Positions 58,339-64,000 of a DNA stretch of 64,000 bases are shown in pieces. A model generated the notes under the pieces. That model ran no database searches, was not told the origin of the DNA, and saw nothing but the letters and a program-made list of their open reading frames with translations. The DNA is from Sthenelais limicola (Eukaryota; Annelida; Polychaeta; Phyllodocida; Sigalionidae), in contig OW804097.1 of assembly GCA_942159475.1 (NCBI GenBank), positions 9,391,685-9,455,684 on the forward strand, given 5' to 3'. The position numbers were made by a program, and so were the translations under genes. The stretch's first letter is position 1; the number at the start of each line of letters is the position of its first letter.

Positions 58339-58575
58339 TGGGTGAAGTCGCCAGAAAATGTACAATTCACCTTCACCAATCTTCTCAAATACCCCAAATT
58401 GTAGACGAAAATATAGTTCAAAATACAGTTCAACCTAACCAAACAGATTGCTATAATCGATACAATGCCAAATATACTCTAATTTACCTAGTATTGGCCA
58501 AATTGCAGCCTAATTTAGCAGAATTTACTAAATGTGTACAGCTGCCAATTGTACATTTTCTGAAAATCTGACCCA
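58339..58575. mobile_element. MITE family B, complete copy with TA duplication
   Basis: 237 bp from TGGGTGAAG to CTGACCCA, bordered by TA on both sides (58337-58338 and 58576-58577). This is the best-preserved target site of the family and points to a TA-targeting (Tc1/mariner-like) transposase. Confidence 0.85.
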
Positions 58576-58901
58576 TATGTAGAAGAGGTGAGATACAGCT
58601 ATCCACATAGGTTATAGTTACAATTGATTCTCCATACAATTTATTTGCCACAAATTAAGGTGGCTCCATGGCCATGGAACATCGTGCAAGATCTTGATGA
58701 TGAAATATTTATTTTTAGTTCATTTCTTTGGTATTGACTGATGGTATGAGGACTTTAATGAGTTTTTTTTTGAGTTAGTAACTATATTGTAGGTATGTTT
58801 ACAACTAAAAACATACCTTTATCAACATCGAGTACAAAGTCATTATTTATATCCTTCTCCTATTTATTATTATCTGCACTATTATTACCCACTCTCATAA
58901 T

Positions 58902-59319
58902 TGTGATCCGTTTTAGGAAAAAGAGTCATAAGTCGCAAAAAAATGGATTTTGAGATATCAGCATATTTGAAAAGAGGAGATCAAGGTGATTCCAATGATA
59001 GTAAACACTAGGACACCTTATAACTATTTCTATAATTATTATTATAAGTTTGATATTTTTATTTTTGAAAAAAAAGTTTGCAATGTTTCTAGATGGGTAA
59101 TTACCAGTAAAGTAACTAAATATACTCCATACAAAGGCCTTCAAAACTCAAAGATATATTTGATACAATGTCCTGAAATTTGTTACATGGACCTATATGA
59201 CCCATAACTACTAAACCCTCTAAAAATCAGAACATTTCAATAAAGAGATCTTGTGAATAAATCACTTTGAAAAATATCAATTCTGCGACTTGTGACTCAT
59301 TTTCCTGGAACACATCACA
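58902..59319. mobile_element. MITE family A, complete copy
   Basis: Ends TGTGATCCGTTTTAGGAAAA and TTTTCCTGGAACACATCACA; 418 bp; closest in sequence to the copy at 3035. Confidence 0.85.
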
Positions 59320-59370
59320 TATGTAACATACATCTGTCACAATCTCACCATGCTTTCTCTTTACTCTTAT

Positions 59371-60157
59371 TGGGTCGGATCGTCAGAAAATTTACACTTC
59401 GCGTTTACCAATCCTCTCAAATAACCAACATTTAAGACAAAAAGAGCTTCAAAATGCAGTTTAACATAACGGAACTGATATCTAAATCAATGTGATACCA
59501 AATGTACTCAGATATGTGTGGATATACCTCCCCCTGGTGTTATATTCCCTATTGATAAAACCTGAATCGCCACCTACCCCCCTTGTGGGTAGAACTGTCT
59601 CTCCACCGCGATTCGGATACAAGCAGCCCTACAGAGTGGACCTTACTTACCAGAGACAATTTTCTTTTTGCAATGTCCACTGTTGTCAGAAGCTGTATCG
59701 GGTGTAAGCAGAAACATGTAGACCTACCCTTGGGGTATCAACAAGTGTCTCCATAGGGCTCCTGATGGGGGGGGGGGCGGGGGGTCCTGTGTCGATTTGT
59801 CCCGCTAAGCATGAGCATTCGTCCCTTGTCCCCAGAATCCCATGTCAATTTGTTGCTCTAAGTTAGGGTCTATGTCGTTTGTTGATCATAAGAAATGGCT
59901 ATGTCAGTTTGTCGAGTTATACTGTCGATTTGTGGCACTAAGGATGGGCATTTATCCCTTGTCCCTTAGAATCCCATGTTGATTTGTCACTCTAAGGAAG
60001 GGTATATGTCAGTTTGTCGATTTTAGGCATCAGGACCCCTCTCCATGTTATCGCTGGGAAGGCCAAGTGTGTAGATATTCTTCATTTTTCAGCCTAATTT
60101 AGCAGAACTTGCTAAATGTATAGAGTACTATTTGTACACTTTCTGAAAATCTGACCC
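59371..60157. mobile_element. MITE family B copy with a further insertion of about 550 bp
   Basis: Left part 59371-59515 and right part 60070-60157 (CATTTTTCAGCCTAATTTAG to CTGACCC) together make a normal family B unit. The inserted DNA is bordered by AGATAT on both sides. It contains a G-run and degenerate tandem units with GTCGATTTGTC and ATTCGTCCCTTGTC. Confidence 0.7.
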
Positions 60158-60616
60158 TATTACTCTTACATTGTTATTTGTTTTATGTTATTTGTTTTAA
60201 TGTCATATGAAATTATATGTATACTTTTCTCTTTTCACTCTTCTCCTATCACCATGCGATTAAACTTTAATAGCATACAGCTCTTTAAATGAAAATTGTT
60301 GTTTATGATACATCATAATTATTACATCATACATACATTATATTATTAAAACTCATATTTAAATGTCGTTATTTACATCACATAGATCTGAGCAGATGAC
60401 CTTGAAAACCGTGTCAGACGGCTTTTCTGTGATTTATGAAGATAAAATACTTTAAAAAAAATTATTCTATCTGGGAGAAGACTACAATAAGGTATAACTT
60501 ATCTTATCTTAATATGTAAAGTAGCAAGTTTGGCCAGTCCACTTGTGAAAGTAATGTTTATAGTTATGGCATTTTAACATTTTCCTCCTTTTTCAGGCCA
60601 CATACTCACATCAGCA
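60158..60616. other. Upstream region of the galactosyltransferase-like gene
   Basis: AT-rich. It ends in a good splice acceptor (TTTTCCTCCTTTTTCAG at about 60597) 19 bp before the ATG, implying a 5' UTR intron. Confidence 0.55.
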
Positions 60617-61949
60617 ATGGCAAGACTACTACGGTTACCATCTCGTCATTCATGGAAATGTCAGTTTTTTCTGATCATTCTGTGCTCTTTCATATTTGGA
60701 GCTGTTATGTTTACCACTAGACTCAATAAGGCCACCAAACATACAGCACTGTTTAAACCCATTGTAAAGCACTATGGGAAGGTACCTGACTATGTACAAA
60801 CAACACCCCTCAACATGATTTACATTGCACATGGTGTAAGTCCTAAACAAAGGGACAAGTACCTGCTTATAAAAAGGTCAAGAAAACCAGCACGCTCTTC
60901 CATAGGCTCAGGGATGAACCATTCTATTGCAGTTCAAAAGTTAGAAGAAGTAATCAACATTAGGGGGACTGTTGATAAAAAGTTCCATTCAATGACTCCA
61001 GACGAGATTATGCAAAAAAGAGTCATTGATCGACAAATTCAGCAATTTTTGTTTGTAATTGGTTCTAAAAGTTTCATAGGCTCACCTTTTGCAGAATATA
61101 TACACCACCTTAAACTTTTGACTGAGCGACATTTCCCTGAAAAGGAATGGCCTGCCTCATGTAAAGGATGTTTCCAGTATGACTTCCCAGTCCTTATAAG
61201 ACCAAATACACCATGCAGTAATACAAAATTAGTTATTGTGATCACAAATAATTATACCAAATGCCATTCGAGAGAGAGATGCTGTCCAGAACACCTGGGG
61301 ACAATGGGCACAAATGGAAAAATCAACATCACAACTTATCTTCCTTTTTGGAAATGGCTGGGGACAAGAAACAATAAGGAATCTCACAAAAGAAAATGAA
61401 GAGTATGGCGATATATTTATGTCAGACTTTCAGGATCATTATTACAATTTAACATACAAAGTATTGACAGCATATCAGTGGACAATATTAAATTGTCCCT
61501 CTGTAAAATACATCCTTCGTGCTGCAGATGACACGTTTGTCCACATTCCAAATATAGTTAGTCTTCTATCAATTTATGGAGAGCATCCAGTATTTCAGGA
61601 TTTTCAAATTGGTTCTTGTCTGAAATCGATACTTTCACCAAGGTTTCCTTGGTTTAAAAACTCATTGACACTCCATGAATATCCATTTGAACGCTTACCA
61701 CCTTATGCAATGGGTACTACCTTCCTGACCTCTCGAGAACTGACCAAAGCAATGCTGCAGGCTGCAGTGGATGTGCCTTATTGTCCAGTGGAGGACCTAT
61801 ACTTTGGTCTTCTGCTGTCTCATATCCACAGTGGATGCCTGGATGTTAAAGGATTTCAGGGAAGTCATAAGGCATTCTTATTCTTCACAGCACATGGTCA
61901 GACTCCGCAGACTTTGGAAATAATTTACGAATATTTCATGAATGACTAA
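60617..61949 (+). CDS. Beta-1,3-galactosyltransferase-like (GT31) enzyme, one frameshift
   Basis: Golgi glycosyltransferase adding Gal or GlcNAc in beta-1,3 linkage; the acceptor is unknown. From ATG 60617: a short basic tip, a hydrophobic anchor at residues about 16-34 (CQFFLIILCSFIFGAVMF), a long stem, then the GT31 domain from about residue 200. Motifs: ERDAVQNTWGQW, FLFGNGWGQE, EYGDIFMSDFQDHYYNLTYK, YILRAADDTFVH (the DDD metal site, first Asp replaced by Ala), PPYAMGTTFLTS and PVEDLYFG (ED motif). The coding part is intronless. It changes frame once, at the AAA at 61259-61261, where one A fewer restores NAIRERDAVQ. It is either a pseudogene or a one-base consensus error. The stop is at 61949. 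Confidence 0.85.
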
Positions 61950-62213
61950 ACAAAAATGCTTTCATTTAGACGTGCACTTTTGATATGTCATAATAATGAG
62001 CATATGTAATTAGCTGCCTTTCCATTGGCCTAATCCTGATTAATAATAAAAACAATGGGTGGGATAAACACATTCTGTAGATAGCATATGGAAGATCACT
62101 AAATGATTTATATGTAGGCAAGAAGAATATTAATTGAAGGAGACTGGCGAGCGGGAAGAAACTGAAGGTCCCACACCCTAAGACGGAACTCTTTAGAAGG
62201 TCTTATCTCTATA

Positions 62214-62451
62214 TGGGTCAGATTTTCAGAAAATGTACAATTGGCAGCAGTACATATTTAGGAAATTCTGCTAAATTAGGCTGAAAAATGAAGAATACCG
62301 GGTATATCTGAGTATATTTGGTATAACATTGATTTAAAGTATCAGTTCTGTTATGTTAAACTTTGGACTATTTGGACTATTTGGACTTAAATGTGGACTA
62401 TTTGAGAGGATTGTTGAAGGCGAATTGTACATTTTCTGAAAATCTGACCCA
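62214..62451. mobile_element. MITE family B, complete copy with TA duplication
   Basis: 238 bp from TGGGTCAGATTTTCAG to CTGACCCA, flanked by TA (62212-62213 and 62452-62453). It contains a small local triplication of TTTGGACTA. Confidence 0.85.
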
Positions 62452-64000
62452 TAAGCTTGCCACACTCTGGAACAACCTTCTGGTTGATCCAAATCGCACC
62501 ATCAAGGAAAGACTTAAAAGAATATTTAAAAATGTATATCACTGTGACTATGACCCCTATTTTAATGAAAACATTGAGTAAACAAACACAATGTTTATAA
62601 TATGATATGTGTGAGACTATATAATTATAGTAATTTTGATTAATTCGACAGATTTTACACCTACAAAGGCATGTAACACCTGAGTTGTAAGACCGATATA
62701 ACAGTGGGTCTCATCTATATAGATACCAATATTATCAGTAAAATGGAATTGCTGATGGAAACAGTCTTTACTGTGTAAAAGTATGACACACTCTCTTAGC
62801 CCTAGGCAAGAGATATAATTATACTTTCCTCTTACCTAATTTGTTTATTGTTATGTATTTGGGTTGAAAATTTAAAAATGCATTACAAATTAATTAATCA
62901 CTGGATAAATATTGCAATTATATATATATGTAAATTAGAAATTGAAAATGGGAGAGTAAAGCCAATGTGTTGAGGCCAGGGTTGAGGCCAGAGTAACCAA
63001 CCGGTGAATTTATATTAACACTAACTGTATCTCATCTATGTAAATGAGTGATTTGAGTTCAGAGATATAAGGCCAAGATGGTAAGGCCATGGTTAATACA
63101 GGGTTAATTCTTAAAAAATAGAAAGTAAAAAACTGGTAAATTTGCATCAATACTAATTGTAACTCATCTTATTTTACTATATCCACTATGTTACTTTAAG
63201 GGTTCAATGGAAGAACTATTGTAGAATTGGTTTCCCAGTCATGTATTTGTTATATACCATGTGAACAAAAATTCAATTAATGTATATGGTCAGTTCTCAC
63301 GAAATGAGCACACAGGCTATTTTGGACTGTACATGGAAACCATTTTCTTGTATATGAATAAATGTTATACCAAACGATGCACCTTATATAGACCTTTCAT
63401 GGGACATATACTTTTATAGAGCTAAAATAAAAAATGGCTGCCCTATAGGCTGAAAACTACCTAAATTACACCCTTTTCTAGAAAAAATATTTTTTGTCAA
63501 ATAAAGTTTACTCAGCATTGTACAAAACATCAAATGATTATAACATGTGTCTGTAATAATGCTTCCACCTGTTGGCTATACATACATAACAAATATAGTG
63601 TTTCAAAATATTTTCAATTTCTTTTAATTCACTTTTTGATTTGGGGAATTTTAACGTTGCCATCCCGATGCTCTTTTAAAGTGGGGAAGTGTTAACGTTG
63701 CCAACCCAACGACATTCATTTGGAAACTGTGCCTAAATAATTTTAGATTATCTAATGAAACTTAGTCATTTTAAAGCATCTGTTAAGAGGTTCATGCCAT
63801 GAAATTTTAATCATGAATATTTGACAAGGTATAGAAGAAGGCCATGTCCTTTGAATTTAAGTGTCAAAATAATAATACGATTTTCAAATGTAGTTCCTAA
63901 AAAGAGAAAAATGAAAAAAAATCCAATTTTCAACCAATGTTTCAGTTGAAACGTTAGCTAAACGATAGAATAATAAACAAAAATATTGAAATCTGAAAAA
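62452..64000. other. Right end: no recognised gene
   Basis: 62455-62578 can be read as LWNNLLVDPNRTIKERLKRI, which resembles the extreme C-terminus of a LINE ORF2 but is too short to be sure. At 63640-63705 the words TTAACGTTGCCA occur twice next to GGGGAA. The remainder is AT-rich and featureless. Confidence 0.4.

Overview
The window looks like repeat-rich nuclear DNA of an invertebrate animal. The reasons are split genes with GT-AG introns, a METTL24-type methyltransferase, a GT31 glycosyltransferase, a Ngaro/DIRS-type tyrosine-recombinase retrotransposon, a THAP/P-type DNA transposon, several LINEs and abundant MITEs. A marine bilaterian (for example a lophotrochozoan or invertebrate deuterostome) fits best, but the species cannot be fixed from sequence alone. 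There are no bacterial operons, CRISPR arrays, tRNA or rRNA genes that I can see.

Layout. 0-2.7 kb: 5' end of a minus-strand Ty3/Gypsy-like LTR element (LTR, primer-binding site, frameshifted gag). 4.06-14.49 kb: a block with related inverted sequences at its two ends, filled with copies of a TGTCTCTACRACG box. It contains a LINE 3' end, a 15-bp minisatellite of about 2.3 kb, and a 357-bp satellite interrupted by a clean solo LTR. 15.6-17.4 kb: palindrome-rich repeats built on AAACACTGTTTATC. 18.3-19.9 and 27.2-29.4 kb: two near-identical LINE 3' segments. 20.25-20.76 kb: a 30-bp minisatellite inside a MITE remnant. 21.2-24.6 kb: Ngaro/DIRS-like retrotransposon (gag, RT, tyrosine recombinase). 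25.3-26.3 kb: MITEs, including a TTAA-flanked element nested in a TA-flanked one. 26.5-27.2 kb: first exon of a membrane-anchored class I methyltransferase (minus). 30.3-40.4 kb: an eight-exon METTL24-like gene (minus) whose exon phases all agree. 40.7-49.1 kb: an 8.3-kb P-type transposon carrying two convergent genes. 49-60 kb: mostly MITEs and unrecognised AT-rich DNA. 60.6-61.95 kb: a beta-1,3-galactosyltransferase-like gene (plus) with one frameshift. The right end holds no recognised gene.

Host genes. Three host-type loci are visible: two methyltransferases and one glycosyltransferase. All three begin with an N-terminal hydrophobic anchor, as expected of secretory-pathway or Golgi enzymes. 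Nothing in the sequence shows that they work together. Most of their frame breaks lie in short homopolymers, so consensus sequencing errors are a serious alternative to pseudogenisation.

The most unusual structures are the P-type transposon, whose antisense second gene resembles the C-terminal part of other P-like transposases, and the 10-kb TCTCTAC-box block with its 357-bp satellite.
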